Shown here: positions 28,650 to 36,810 of the stretch, piece after piece
How positions within the stretch are numbered: the stretch's first letter is position 1
How the letters are laid out: each line of letters opens with the position of its first letter
Origin: GCA-2697345 sp002697345
Lineage (GTDB): Bacteria > Pseudomonadota > Alphaproteobacteria > Rhodobacterales > Rhodobacteraceae
Direction of reading: 5' to 3'
DNA: 64,000 nt
NCBI GenBank assembly: GCA_943787605.1
Contig: CALSNB010000003.1
Span: forward strand, 179,495-243,494
Notes under the pieces: generated by a model
Told to the model about the DNA's origin: nothing
Databases searched by the model: none
The model's input: only the letters and a program-made list of their open reading frames with translations
Position numbers and translations under genes: made by a program

Positions 28650-29411
28650 CTAAGACTTTATCCTATAACCCGTCTTAAATATCCATGTGATCACACCGAT
28701 ACAGCAACATGTAAATGTAGCGATAGCCATTAAGCTTAAACCAATACCGACATCTGCTGTACCAAAAAAAGACCATCTAAAACCTGAAATTAAATAAAAT
28801 ATCGGGTTAAACATCGAAATTGATTGCCAAATTGGTGGTAGCATAGAAATCGAATAAAAGCTTCCACCAAGAAATACTAATGGAGTGAGAACTAATAAGG
28901 GTATCATTTGAACTTGATCAAAGTTCTTAGCCCAGACCCCAATAATAAACCCAAACAAGCTGAAACTCACACACGTGAGTACTAAAAACACTATCATAAA
29001 AAATGGATGCAATATTTTTAAATCAACAAATAAATGTGCTGTAATTAATACCACTATCCCAATCATTAAAGACTTTGTTACAGCCGCTCCAACATAACCC
29101 AAAATAATTTCAAAAGAGTTAATAGGTGCAGATAATATTTCAAAAATTGTTCCGACAAATTTAGGTAGATATATTCCAAAACTAGCAAACGAAGTGCTTT
29201 GTGTCATAATATTTAACATTATAAGGCCAGGAACGATGAAAGCTCCATAACTAACATCATCAATGGTACCTATTTTACTCCCAATAGCTGTCCCAAAGAC
29301 AACAAAATATAACGATGTGGATACTATTGGTGAAATGAAGCTCTGAAAAAAGGTTCGAAAAAACCGTGTCATTTCATAGATATATATAGCTCTAATTCCT
29401 GAAAAATTCAT
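28650..29411 (-). CDS. ABC-2 type transporter permease
   Basis: A 253-residue membrane component with about six transmembrane helices and the ABC-2 family pattern: a cytoplasmic N-terminus (IYIYEMTRFFRTFFQSFISPIVSTSLYFVVFG), VPGLIMLNIMTQS and the late segment PLVFLGGSFYSISMLPPIWQ followed by FNPIFYLISGFRWSFFG. This matches YadH/NodJ-like exporters. It follows the ATPase gene with an ATGA overlap. Substrate unknown. Confidence 0.93.
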   Translation of the reverse strand: MNFSGIRAIYIYEMTRFFRTFFQSFISPIVSTSLYFVVFGTAIGSKIGTIDDVSYGAFIVPGLIMLNIMTQSTSFASFGIYLPKFVGTIFEILSAPINSFEIILGYVGAAVTKSLMIGIVVLITAHLFVDLKILHPFFMIVFLVLTCVSFSLFGFIIGVWAKNFDQVQMIPLLVLTPLVFLGGSFYSISMLPPIWQSISMFNPIFYLISGFRWSFFGTADVGIGLSLMAIATFTCCCIGVITWIFKTGYRIKS

Positions 29412-30334
29412 TTCTTTTCCTCGAGTAAGTTAGTAAAGATATCTTCTAAAGAGGACTGTCGGGTTGAGACATCTTTAAGTATCAATCCTGCCTTAGAAAT
29501 ATCATTTAAAAGTTTTGTTATACCGGTTCGGTTAGCACTCGTATCATAGCTATACAGAAGTGCTGTTTTTTGTTCAGTAAGACTAAGTTTATAAGAGTCT
29601 AATGACTCAGGAATAGCTAGAACAGGATCATGTAACTCAATTATTAATTCCTTTTTTCCCATTTTCTTAATGAGCGTTTTTTTATCACTCAGTAGTAATA
29701 TTTTTCCCTTATTCATTACCCCCACCCTATCTGCTATTGCCTCAGCCTCTTCTATATAGTGGGTAGTAAGAATAACCGTGACCCCAGACTTACGAAGCGA
29801 ATTAACAAGTGCCCACATATCTTTTCTAAGCTCAACATCAACTCCGGCTGTTGGCTCATCTAAAAAAAGTATTCTAGGTTCATGGCTAAGGGCTTTAGCT
29901 ATCAAAACTCTGCGTTTCATACCACCAGATAAAGTCATTATTGGAGAATCTCGTTTGTCCCAAAGGGATAGTTTTTCAAGTACATCTCTTAAGTAATTTT
30001 CGTTTTTTGGTTTTCCAAACAGGCCTCGAGAAAACCTTAAGGTATTTAGGACCGTCTCAAATGAATCTAGAACTAATTCTTGAGGAACAAGCCCAATCAA
30101 TTTCCTTGCCTGCCGGTAACTTTTTATTGCGTCGAATCCATCAACGAAAATTTCTCCAGAAGACGGAGTAACGATTCCACAAATTGTAGAAATTAATGTT
30201 GTTTTCCCAGCACCATTAGGGCCTAGTAAAGCTAGGATTTCACCTGCAGAAATTTCTAAAGAAACATCATCCAGCGCAGTGAGTTCAGAGTTATAAGTTT
30301 TTGATAGATTTTTTACTATTACTATAGGGCTCAA
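29408..30334 (-). CDS. ABC transporter ATP-binding protein (multidrug/polysaccharide export type)
   Basis: ATPase partner of the ABC-2 permease. 308 residues with Walker A GPNGAGKTT near residue 38, Q-loop region VPQELVLDSFETVLNTL, signature LSGGMKRRVLIAKAL, Walker B RILFLDEPTAGVD and the switch histidine in LTTHYIEEAEA. The C-terminal 80 residues form the extra domain seen in DrrA/NodI/YadG types. The only start before the first beta strand is a TTG at 30334. Confidence 0.93.
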   Translation of the reverse strand: MSPIVIVKNLSKTYNSELTALDDVSLEISAGEILALLGPNGAGKTTLISTICGIVTPSSGEIFVDGFDAIKSYRQARKLIGLVPQELVLDSFETVLNTLRFSRGLFGKPKNENYLRDVLEKLSLWDKRDSPIMTLSGGMKRRVLIAKALSHEPRILFLDEPTAGVDVELRKDMWALVNSLRKSGVTVILTTHYIEEAEAIADRVGVMNKGKILLLSDKKTLIKKMGKKELIIELHDPVLAIPESLDSYKLSLTEQKTALLYSYDTSANRTGITKLLNDISKAGLILKDVSTRQSSLEDIFTNLLEEKK

Positions 30335-30621
30335 AATTGATTTCTTTCTGCTATTTACGTATTATCTTCTTAAGGTTTATGTGCAAAATAACCAATACTC
30401 CAATAAACCCAAGTATAGTCATATTTTGTTCTCTAAATGAGCATACCTCTTATTTATAAACTTAGTACAATTATTAGTAATAAGTTCTGAAACTTCTTCG
30501 AGAAAAATCTGATAAAATCTATACATACAATCTTGGTTAGAAGTGCATAACATTATCCATTTGGCACCAGAAGATGACAAAAGTAGTTTACCACCTTAAA
30601 AAATAGTACGGAAAAGCTGGG
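30335..30621. other. intergenic region between atpF and the ABC exporter genes
   Basis: A 287-bp AT-rich spacer between two minus-strand units. I see no convincing gene, no intrinsic terminator for the atp operon and no tRNA. It should contain the promoter of the exporter pair. Confidence 0.4.
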
Positions 30622-31182
30622 TTAGTGTAATTTCTTTGAAACCTCTGTTATCGAGTTCTCAAGAAACGTTTCTTGATCGGCCTCTTTAGAGTGATTTTGT
30701 ATCACCTCTGCTGCAACGCCTATGGCAACTGATATTGCCGTATCCCTAATTTCTAAAATCGCGGCAGTCTCTGCTGATTCTAATTGCTCTACTGCTGCCT
30801 GCGTTCTTCTTTCTATCGATATTTCTAAATCTTTTTGTGCTTGTACCGCCACAGCTTTGGCTTCTTCCTTGGCATTTTTTATTATTCTTTCAGCCTGCTC
30901 GGAAATTTCTTTCTGTTTTCTTTCATAAGTTGCCAATAGAGTTTGAGCCTCTTCACGAAGGTTTTTAGCCTCATCTAGTTCTGTACGAATTCCTTCCGCC
31001 CTTTTATCTAAAAGCCCGGCTAAGAGGTTAGGTACTTTTAAATATAAAAGAATACCAATAAATAATATAAAACTCAGAGAGACTATAAAGTTAGTATTTT
31101 TCAATGAGAAAAAGACATCTCCTGCTGCATAAGAACTTAAAGGATATAATGTGAACGCAACTATAAAGAAAAAGCTTCTCAT
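30622..31182 (-). CDS. atpF: ATP synthase F0 subunit b
   Basis: Stator stalk subunit linking F0 to F1. The 186-residue frame has an N-terminal hydrophobic segment (SFILFIGILLYLKVPNLLAGLLDKRAEGIRTELDEA), then a long charged helix rich in Glu, Lys and Ala (RAEGIRTEL through KAVAVQAQKDLEISIERRTQAAVEQLESAE), as expected for the b dimer. A first hydrophobic stretch (residues 2-19) may be a cleaved leader. It follows the b' gene after 4 bp and is the last gene of the F0 operon. Confidence 0.95.
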   Translation of the reverse strand: MRSFFFIVAFTLYPLSSYAAGDVFFSLKNTNFIVSLSFILFIGILLYLKVPNLLAGLLDKRAEGIRTELDEAKNLREEAQTLLATYERKQKEISEQAERIIKNAKEEAKAVAVQAQKDLEISIERRTQAAVEQLESAETAAILEIRDTAISVAIGVAAEVIQNHSKEADQETFLENSITEVSKKLH

Positions 31183-31186
31183 AATA

Positions 31187-31711
31187 TCACTCCGTTACTT
31201 TCTGGTTCACTGATTTAATTATTAACTTTTCATCAATGGGTCCTGGGGAAACTTTTGCAACAATATCAATTGCAATTTCGTTAGCAACATCAAGAATACT
31301 ACTTGTAGCTTTAGCCTTAATGTCGTTGAGCTTCTGTTCACTTTCTTTAGCACGATCTGCAATTTGTAAATCTGCATCTGCTATCTTTTTAGCTAATTCA
31401 GCTTTCATTTCGAGCTTGGTGTCATTGATTATAGTATTAGCTTCGATTCTAGCATCAGCTAAAGCTTTATTATATGCCGTTTCGGCATCTTCAGCCATCT
31501 GCTTCAACTCTTCTGCTCGAGCAATATCATGTTCAATAGTATCCTGTCTGTCTGACAAGACTGCACCAATTCGAGGCAAAGCAATCTTCGAAAGAATGAA
31601 ATATATAGCAACTATTGTAACGAATAACCAAAACATTTGATTTGGAAACGTAGTAAAGTCTAGTTGAGGCATGCCTGGTTCGACTGGTACATCACTTGGT
31701 GTTTTTGCCAT
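31187..31711 (-). CDS. atpF': ATP synthase F0 subunit b'
   Basis: Second, diverged b-type subunit, as found in photosynthetic bacteria and many alphaproteobacteria, which have a b/b' heterodimer. A proline-rich start (SDVPVEPGMPQLDFTTFPNQ) precedes one membrane helix (MFWLFVTIVAIYFILSKIALPRI), then a long amphipathic helix (DRQDTIEHDIARAEELKQMAEDA). 174 residues. The gene sits between atpE and atpF as in other alphaproteobacterial F0 operons. Confidence 0.94.
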   Translation of the reverse strand: MAKTPSDVPVEPGMPQLDFTTFPNQMFWLFVTIVAIYFILSKIALPRIGAVLSDRQDTIEHDIARAEELKQMAEDAETAYNKALADARIEANTIINDTKLEMKAELAKKIADADLQIADRAKESEQKLNDIKAKATSSILDVANEIAIDIVAKVSPGPIDEKLIIKSVNQKVTE

Positions 31712-31792
31712 ATATTTGTCCCTCGAAAATTTTATCTAAATCAAATAATAAAAATTATTAATTTTTACTTTAGACTAAATTTATATCAATCT

Positions 31793-32029
31793 TTAGACAG
31801 CAAACATTAGTAAAAGTGCTACTAAGAATGAGAAAATTCCTAGAGCTTCAGCAAATGCAATACCAATAAACATTGTCGCTGTCTGTCCTGCGGCTGCTGA
31901 CGGATTTCTAAGTGCACCAGATAGGAAGTTTCCTACCACATGTCCAACACCAACGGCGGCGCCACCCATACCAGTACAGGCAAGCCCTGCCCCTATGTAC
32001 GCTCCCATTTGTACGATATCACCTTCCAT
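31793..32029 (-). CDS. atpE: ATP synthase F0 subunit c
   Basis: Proteolipid ring subunit. The 78 residues form two helices with the polar loop RNPSAA (41-46). The ion-binding carboxylate is E61 in FAEALGIF. No Na+-binding signature (Q or E at position equivalent to residue 28 of Na+ types) is evident, so proton coupling is expected. It has glycine-rich repeats GAGLACTGMGGAAVGVG in helix 1. AAGGAGA precedes the ATG. Confidence 0.97.
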   Translation of the reverse strand: MEGDIVQMGAYIGAGLACTGMGGAAVGVGHVVGNFLSGALRNPSAAAGQTATMFIGIAFAEALGIFSFLVALLLMFAV

Positions 32030-32071
32030 ATTAAGTCTCCTTTTGTTAAAATAGTTTTAATTAATGATAAT

Positions 32072-32830
32072 TTAATGATGTGGATGAAGTGCGTCCTTTA
32101 AATAAACACACGTCAAAATGGCAAAAACATAAGCTTGAATAAATGCCACTAAAACCTCCAAGGCGTAAATTGCTGTAATAGCAATCACTGAGAAAGGTGA
32201 TATAACGGCGATAGCAGCAAAAGCAGCAAAAACTTTTATAACAGCATGACCTGCCATCATGTTACCTGCAAGTCTTATAGAGTGGCTTAATGGTCTTACA
32301 AAATAAGAAATTACTTCAATAAGAGCCAGTATGGGCCTTAGTATCAACGGCGCTGAACTGATCCAGAAAACACTTAAAAATCCGAAACCATGTTTTATAA
32401 AACCTAAAATAGTCACGAAAAGAAAAACACCCATCGCGAGTACAGCAGTAACTGCAATATGTGAAGTGGTAGTAAATGCTCCGGGAAGCAACCCTAGGAA
32501 GTTTGAAAATACAATAAACAGGAACAGTGTCATAATTAGTGGGAAATACTTTACACCGTCTTTACCACTTACGTCTTCCACCATTTTAAAAATGAACCCA
32601 TAAGCAAGTTCGCCAATTGATTGAATACGACTGGGAATCAAAGCTCTACGAGAGGTTCCTAAAACTAACAAAAGAAAAATACACAAAACTGTTAACCCCA
32701 TCCATAGAGTAACATTAGTAACAGTAAACGTTCCCACGGGCCCATCTCCGAATAGAGGCGTAACCCTAAACTGGTCCATAGGATGAAAAACTAAGCCGCC
32801 CTCGTCCGCTCCGCTAGTCTGTTCCGTCAA
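32072..32830 (-). CDS. atpB: ATP synthase F0 subunit a
   Basis: Proton-channel subunit. The essential arginine is in SIRLAGNMMAGHAV near residue 190, and the N-terminal FHPMDQF segment and about five or six helices are typical. I place the start at the TTG at 32830 (MTEQTSGADEGG), giving 252 residues: AAGGA lies 8-9 bp upstream and homologues begin near here. An in-frame ATG at 32884 would add 18 basic residues that are just the out-of-frame end of atpI. The start overlaps atpI by 17 bp. Confidence 0.93.
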   Translation of the reverse strand: MTEQTSGADEGGLVFHPMDQFRVTPLFGDGPVGTFTVTNVTLWMGLTVLCIFLLLVLGTSRRALIPSRIQSIGELAYGFIFKMVEDVSGKDGVKYFPLIMTLFLFIVFSNFLGLLPGAFTTTSHIAVTAVLAMGVFLFVTILGFIKHGFGFLSVFWISSAPLILRPILALIEVISYFVRPLSHSIRLAGNMMAGHAVIKVFAAFAAIAVISPFSVIAITAIYALEVLVAFIQAYVFAILTCVYLKDALHPHH

Positions 32831-33164
32831 AGTTATTTTCCTTTTTCTTTGCACTATTAGTGTGCTTGACTTGTTCCGCCCCAATTTCTTTAGCGGTCTT
32901 TAACATTACGTTTATTCCTGCCGCCATCCCGAGCAATATAAACAGTATCATGAACAGTGGTTTCGAATTAAATAAATAATCTAAACCAAAGCCTATTCCA
33001 AACCCAATAGCTAACCCTGCCACTAGTTCTATAACCATTCTCCAGGCAAAATGAGCCTGGGAGTAATGGTCATCCAAAAGGGGTTCTTCTACTTTATTCC
33101 TCTTCAACGCAATCAATCTTTTGGACAACACTTCTATCTCAGATTTTTTATCGCTTTCAGTCAT
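32814..33164 (-). CDS. atpI: AtpI-type F0F1 ATP synthase accessory protein
   Basis: First gene of the F0 operon. The 116 residues have two membrane helices (VIELVAGLAIGFGIGFGLDYLF and PLFMILFILLGMAAGINVM) with a conserved acidic GLDYLF segment between them. The N-terminal 40 residues are charged. Proteins of this family help c-ring assembly or Mg2+/Ca2+ uptake. It has a lysine-rich tail whose codons carry the start site of atpB in another frame. Confidence 0.9.
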   Translation of the reverse strand: MTESDKKSEIEVLSKRLIALKRNKVEEPLLDDHYSQAHFAWRMVIELVAGLAIGFGIGFGLDYLFNSKPLFMILFILLGMAAGINVMLKTAKEIGAEQVKHTNSAKKKENNFDGTD

Positions 33165-33191
33165 AGTAGTATAACTTCTTTCGGTTGACCT

Positions 33192-33220
33192 TTGATAATT
33201 GTGAGCGCCACAAAAGTCAA
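33192..33220 (-). promoter_or_regulatory. candidate sigma70-type promoter of the F0 operon
   Basis: On the minus strand TTGACT (33220-33215), a 17-bp spacer, then TATCAA (33197-33192). Transcription would start near 33185, about 20 bp before the atpI ATG. Confidence 0.5.
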
Positions 33221-33329
33221 TTCTAAATTAAATACAAAAATTTATATTAAGGCATTGATTATATTATGTTTTATCTATCTTTTTTCTTGATGAGACAGCA
33301 AGTCGCATTTCAAAAGTAGTATTTTTAAT

Positions 33330-33345
33330 TCAACCATATGGTTGA
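33330..33345. promoter_or_regulatory. perfect 16-bp palindrome, candidate operator of the ArsR-family gene
   Basis: TCAACCATATGGTTGA is its own reverse complement. It sits 17 bp before the preferred ATG of the ArsR-type gene and overlaps an alternative TTG start at 33342. ArsR-type dimers bind palindromes near their own promoters, so autoregulation is likely. The ATG inside it opens only a three-codon frame (M-V-E-stop). Confidence 0.55.
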
Positions 33346-33362
33346 GTAATAAAGCGATTAAG

Positions 33363-33704
33363 ATGAAATCAGATAAATCCAAACACTTAGATCTAATATT
33401 TGCCGCACTGTCAGACAAAACTAGACGGAGAATATTAATGCTCCTATTAGAAGATGACATGTCGGTTACAGATATAGCGGACCCATTTGACACTTCTCTT
33501 GCATCAATCTCTAAACATTTGATAATACTTGAAAAGGCGGGGCTAATTTTGAGAGAACGAAAAGGGCGAATAAGTTGGTGTAAGATTTCGCCAGATGCTC
33601 TAAGGGACGCCGTCATTTGGATAGAAAGTTTTGGACAATTAGATCCATTTAATTTAGATGCACTAGAGGAATTTATTTCTCTAAACTTAAAAAAAGATAT
33701 TTGA
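33363..33704 (+). CDS. ArsR/SmtB-family winged-helix transcriptional regulator
   Basis: A small repressor-type regulator of 113 residues. It has the ArsR winged-helix pattern: IFAALSDKTRRRILMLLLED, then DMSVTDIADPFDTSLASISKHLIILEKAGLILRERKGR. No metal-binding cysteine pair (no CxC) is present, so it is probably not an As/Cd/Zn sensor; it resembles the SdpR-like group. The ATG at 33363 is preferred over the TTG at 33342, which lies in the palindrome. It is divergent from the atp operon. No SRPBCC partner gene, common for this group, follows it. Confidence 0.85.
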   Translation: MKSDKSKHLDLIFAALSDKTRRRILMLLLEDDMSVTDIADPFDTSLASISKHLIILEKAGLILRERKGRISWCKISPDALRDAVIWIESFGQLDPFNLDALEEFISLNLKKDI

Positions 33705-33746
33705 TAACTATTTATTGGTTAATATACTTATTAATCTCTAGTAAGT

Positions 33747-34592
33747 TTATTCTCTCAATAACAGCAACAACGAGACTATTATTAAAAGTAGTCCTATTAA
33801 CACAAGGGGCGTTGGGGGTGGGTTTCCAAGTATTAACTCCCACATTACAACCCAACTTGGGATTAGGTAAGTGTAAGCCATAACTTTTGAAGATGGTAAA
33901 ACCATAGTGGAGTGGTGGATCAAAAGGTTAGTTACAGCAGATGCAAATATCGCTAGATAAAGCAAGCACACCCAAAATACAAATGGTAGATTAACCCAAG
34001 ATATAGAAACTATATCTTTCCAAAAAACTAAAAACAAAAGTAATGTACCCGCTAGCAGAGTACCAGCTGTGAACACCAGTGGTGTTTCACCTCGGTTTAG
34101 TTTTCTGACTAATGGGGTATAAATTGCATGGAAAATACACGCAACAACAAATATTAGCTCACCAGTGCCTATATTAAATTTTATGAGTGAACCAATATCA
34201 GCCCTAAATATCGTCCAGATAGCTCCTATTGCACCAATAAATAGGGCGAAAGCAATACGAGTGTTAATAAATTGCTTAAGCAGAAAATAACCTGCTACCG
34301 CTGAAAACAGTGGCGTTAAGGTAAATACAGCAGACGTACTAACTGGTGGCGCTGTTTTAAGAGCCTCGAACATCAAGACAAAATAGGTGATGAACACCCC
34401 ACCTAGTACAAAATATCGCCAAGTAGATTTAAACGCAGTACGAGGAATTCCCTCTCTTAAAGCTGCTATGGACCCTATTATACAGAATGCAATCAAAAAG
34501 CGCACAGCTGTTAAAGCACCTGGCGACACCTGGTTGGCGATAATAGACCCCAGAGAGAAAGAACCCGCCACTATCACAGAGAACAACAGCAT
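33747..34592 (-). CDS. EamA/DMT-family transporter
   Basis: A drug/metabolite-type transporter of 281 residues with about ten transmembrane helices in two EamA repeats: the first around AGSFSLGSIIANQVSPGALTAVRFLIAF, the second around GELIFVVACIFHAIYTPLVRKLNRGETPLVFTAGTLL. The first helix of repeat one is short, and the start is placed at the first ATG. It is convergent with the ArsR gene. The substrate is not predictable. Confidence 0.9.
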   Translation of the reverse strand: MLLFSVIVAGSFSLGSIIANQVSPGALTAVRFLIAFCIIGSIAALREGIPRTAFKSTWRYFVLGGVFITYFVLMFEALKTAPPVSTSAVFTLTPLFSAVAGYFLLKQFINTRIAFALFIGAIGAIWTIFRADIGSLIKFNIGTGELIFVVACIFHAIYTPLVRKLNRGETPLVFTAGTLLAGTLLLFLVFWKDIVSISWVNLPFVFWVCLLYLAIFASAVTNLLIHHSTMVLPSSKVMAYTYLIPSWVVMWELILGNPPPTPLVLIGLLLIIVSLLLLLRE

Positions 34593-34788
34593 AGATAAGT
34601 GCCCGAAATAGTGAGGTTTAGATATTATTTTAGTGATATTTATCTCCCATTTATAATTTAGAAAACTTTTATTTGGTTGATTACCATGCCTTTGATCAGT
34701 GCATTAAAAATATAACAATAGGTTACTTACCAATAAAGCGTAAAAAAAATTATTAGTAGTAAAAAAAATTGTAAGAAAATACTCTTGC
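34593..34788. other. AT-rich intergenic region upstream of the ffh promoter
   Basis: Divergent spacer between the EamA gene and ffh. This part is strongly AT-rich with runs of A and shows no gene; it holds the EamA promoter region. The remainder of the spacer contains the ffh promoter and leader described separately. Confidence 0.4.
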
Positions 34789-34817
34789 TTGACACGTTAG
34801 TTTTATGAGTTTATCCA
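34789..34817 (+). promoter_or_regulatory. candidate sigma70-type promoter of the ffh-to-rpmE operon
   Basis: A perfect TTGACA (34789-34794), 17-bp spacer, and TATCCA (34812-34817). Transcription would start near 34824 and give an untranslated leader of about 130 nt before ffh. Confidence 0.6.
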
Positions 34818-34823
34818 CAATTT

Positions 34824-34957
34824 AATTTTGAAGCTTTATTCTTCTGGTCTTTGCTACACGCAGAGATCGTCCTCCACCAGCGTTGTACGCCCGTGGGGGC
34901 GTTCGTCGTTACAAAAATCTCTAAGCCCAGGGATTGATATTTTAGGAGGGGCCACTG
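34824..34957 (+). promoter_or_regulatory. GC-rich structured 5' leader of ffh (candidate RNA regulatory element)
   Basis: The leader is much richer in GC than the surrounding spacers. AGAGAT (34862-34867) can pair with ATCTCT (34917-34922), closing a domain. Inside it ACGCCC (34887-34892) can pair with GGGCGT (34897-34902), or CCTCCAC (34871-34877) can pair with GTGGGGG (34893-34899); the two are mutually exclusive. CCTCC is also complementary to the ffh ribosome-binding site GGAGG (34945-34949). I cannot name a known RNA family; it lacks the SRP-RNA GGAAGCAGCC core. Confidence 0.45.
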
Positions 34958-36454
34958 ATGTTTGAAAATCTTTCAGAACGCCTCACCGGAGTCTTTGGAA
35001 AGCTCACTAAGCAAGGCACATTAACAGATGATGATGTGAGCACCGCTCTACGAGAAGTTAGAATTGCTCTACTTGAAGCTGACGTATCTTTGCAAGTAGC
35101 AAGGGACTTTGTTGCGGCAGTGTCGGAAAAAGCAAAAGGTCAGAACGTAGTTAAATCGGTTACACCAGGCCAACAAGTTATAAAAATTGTTCATGACGAG
35201 TTAAAACATTTCTTAGCGGGTGACAAAAGTGAAGAATCAGACAAGTTAAAGATTGATAATCCACCAGCCCCAATTTTGATGGTTGGATTGCAAGGCTCTG
35301 GTAAAACGACAACTACTGCTAAGCTTGCAAAAAGGCTTTCTGAACGAAATAAAAAACGCGTACTAATGGCCTCATTAGATGTCAACCGCCCAGCAGCAAT
35401 GGAACAGTTAGCTATACTTGGCTTGCAAATTGGTGTAGACACTCTACCTATCGTTGTTGGAGAACGCCCTGTAGACATTGCGCGAAGAGCAAAACAGCAA
35501 GCCACTCTAGGTGGTTACGACGTTTTCATGCTTGACACCGCAGGCAGGCTTCATATTGATGAAATTTTGATGCACGAAGTAGAAGCTGTTCGTGATATCA
35601 CTAATCCTCGTGAAATATTACTCGTAGTGGACGGTTTAACAGGTCAGGATGCCGTAAACGTTGCTAAAGAGTTCGATGAAAAAGTTGGTGTTTCAGGCGT
35701 TGTTCTAACAAGAATGGACGGTGACGGAAGAGGCGGAGCGGCATTATCTATGCGGGCGATTACAGGTAAGCCCATAAAGTTTGTGGGTTTAGGCGAAAAA
35801 ATGGAAGCCCTAGAAACTTTTGAGCCTGAGCGGATTGCCGGTAGAATACTTGGAATGGGCGATATTGTTTCTTTGGTAGAGAAAGCTCAAGACACGATAG
35901 AAGCTGATCAAGCTGAAAAAATGATGAAGCGGTTTAAAAAAGGTCAATTCAATATGAACGACTTAAAATCGCAACTTGAACAAATGATGAAAATGGGCGG
36001 GATGGAAGGTGTTATGGGTATGATCCCAGGCATGAAAAAAATGGCCTCTCAGGCAAAAGGTGCGGGGTTTGACGATAAAATGTTAAAGCAACAAATAGCG
36101 CTAATTCAGTCAATGACAAAACGTGAGAAAGCAAATCCACAGATCCTCCAAGCATCACGAAAAAAACGCATAGCTGCTGGGTCTGGTCTAGATGTGCCAG
36201 ACCTTAACAAGCTGCTAAAAATGCATCGCCAAATGTCTGACATGATGAAGAAAATGGGAAAAGGTGGTATGCTAAAGCAAGCAATGAAAGGTATGTTTGG
36301 AAAGGGTGCTTTACCTTCAGATATTCCAAACCTTGATAAAAATAGTCTTGAAGAAGCTACTAAAAAACTTAGTGGTGGAAATACTTTCCCAAGCCTTGGT
36401 GGAGGGTTTGGGCTTCCCCCAGGCTTATCTGGATTTGGCAAGAAAAATAAATAG
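34958..36454 (+). CDS. ffh: signal recognition particle protein Ffh
   Basis: GTPase that binds signal peptides and 4.5S RNA for co-translational targeting. The 498 residues comprise an N domain (MFENLSERLTGVFGKLTKQG), the G domain with GLQGSGKTTTTAKLAKRL near residue 109, DTAGRLHID, TRMDGDGRGGAALS and GLGEKMEALETFEPERIA, and a methionine-rich M domain (MMKMGGMEGVMGMIPGMKKM, then SMTKREKANP and RKKRIAAGSG for RNA binding). The Gly/Phe-rich end is common. A strong AGGAGGGG ribosome-binding site precedes the ATG. Confidence 0.98.
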   Translation: MFENLSERLTGVFGKLTKQGTLTDDDVSTALREVRIALLEADVSLQVARDFVAAVSEKAKGQNVVKSVTPGQQVIKIVHDELKHFLAGDKSEESDKLKIDNPPAPILMVGLQGSGKTTTTAKLAKRLSERNKKRVLMASLDVNRPAAMEQLAILGLQIGVDTLPIVVGERPVDIARRAKQQATLGGYDVFMLDTAGRLHIDEILMHEVEAVRDITNPREILLVVDGLTGQDAVNVAKEFDEKVGVSGVVLTRMDGDGRGGAALSMRAITGKPIKFVGLGEKMEALETFEPERIAGRILGMGDIVSLVEKAQDTIEADQAEKMMKRFKKGQFNMNDLKSQLEQMMKMGGMEGVMGMIPGMKKMASQAKGAGFDDKMLKQQIALIQSMTKREKANPQILQASRKKRIAAGSGLDVPDLNKLLKMHRQMSDMMKKMGKGGMLKQAMKGMFGKGALPSDIPNLDKNSLEEATKKLSGGNTFPSLGGGFGLPPGLSGFGKKNK

Positions 36455-36477
36455 GTTTCAAAAGTAAAGAGAAAATT

Positions 36478-36774
36478 ATGAATAATAAAAATACGCAAGC
36501 ACATGAATTACTTAAGGAACATCGGGAAAGTATTGACCGTCTTGATGCAATATTAATTTATACTCTTGGGGAGCGTTTCAAACAAACACAAATGGTAGGG
36601 AAACTGAAAGCTGAGTATAGTTTACCACCTGCTGATCCTGCACGTGAAGAGATCCAGATAGCTCGTTTAGGAAAATTAGCAGAGGATGCAAATTTAAACC
36701 CAGAGTTCGCAGAAAAGTTTTTAAAATTTATAATTAAAGAAGTAATTCAAAATCATAATAAACATCAATCTTAA
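36478..36774 (+). CDS. chorismate mutase, AroQ class
   Basis: Converts chorismate to prephenate for phenylalanine and tyrosine synthesis. A 98-residue all-helical AroQ-type protein: RESIDRLDAILIYTLGERFKQTQMVGKLKAEYSLPPADPAREEIQIARL. The two catalytic-type basic positions correspond to the first-helix Arg and the KLKAEY lysine. In Rhodobacterales a chorismate mutase gene regularly lies between ffh and rpsP, as here. It begins 23 bp after ffh. Confidence 0.93.
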   Translation: MNNKNTQAHELLKEHRESIDRLDAILIYTLGERFKQTQMVGKLKAEYSLPPADPAREEIQIARLGKLAEDANLNPEFAEKFLKFIIKEVIQNHNKHQS

Positions 36775-36810
36775 TCATTTTAACAAAATAAACCCAAGGA
36801 GAAATAAATA

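Noticed and set aside
32831..32884. Longer atpB start at the ATG at 32884
   Set aside because: The 18 added residues are the out-of-frame end of atpI, and the TTG at 32830 has AAGGA upstream and matches family length.
34824..34957. 4.5S SRP RNA gene in the ffh leader
   Set aside because: The conserved GGAAGCAGCC-type domain IV core is missing.
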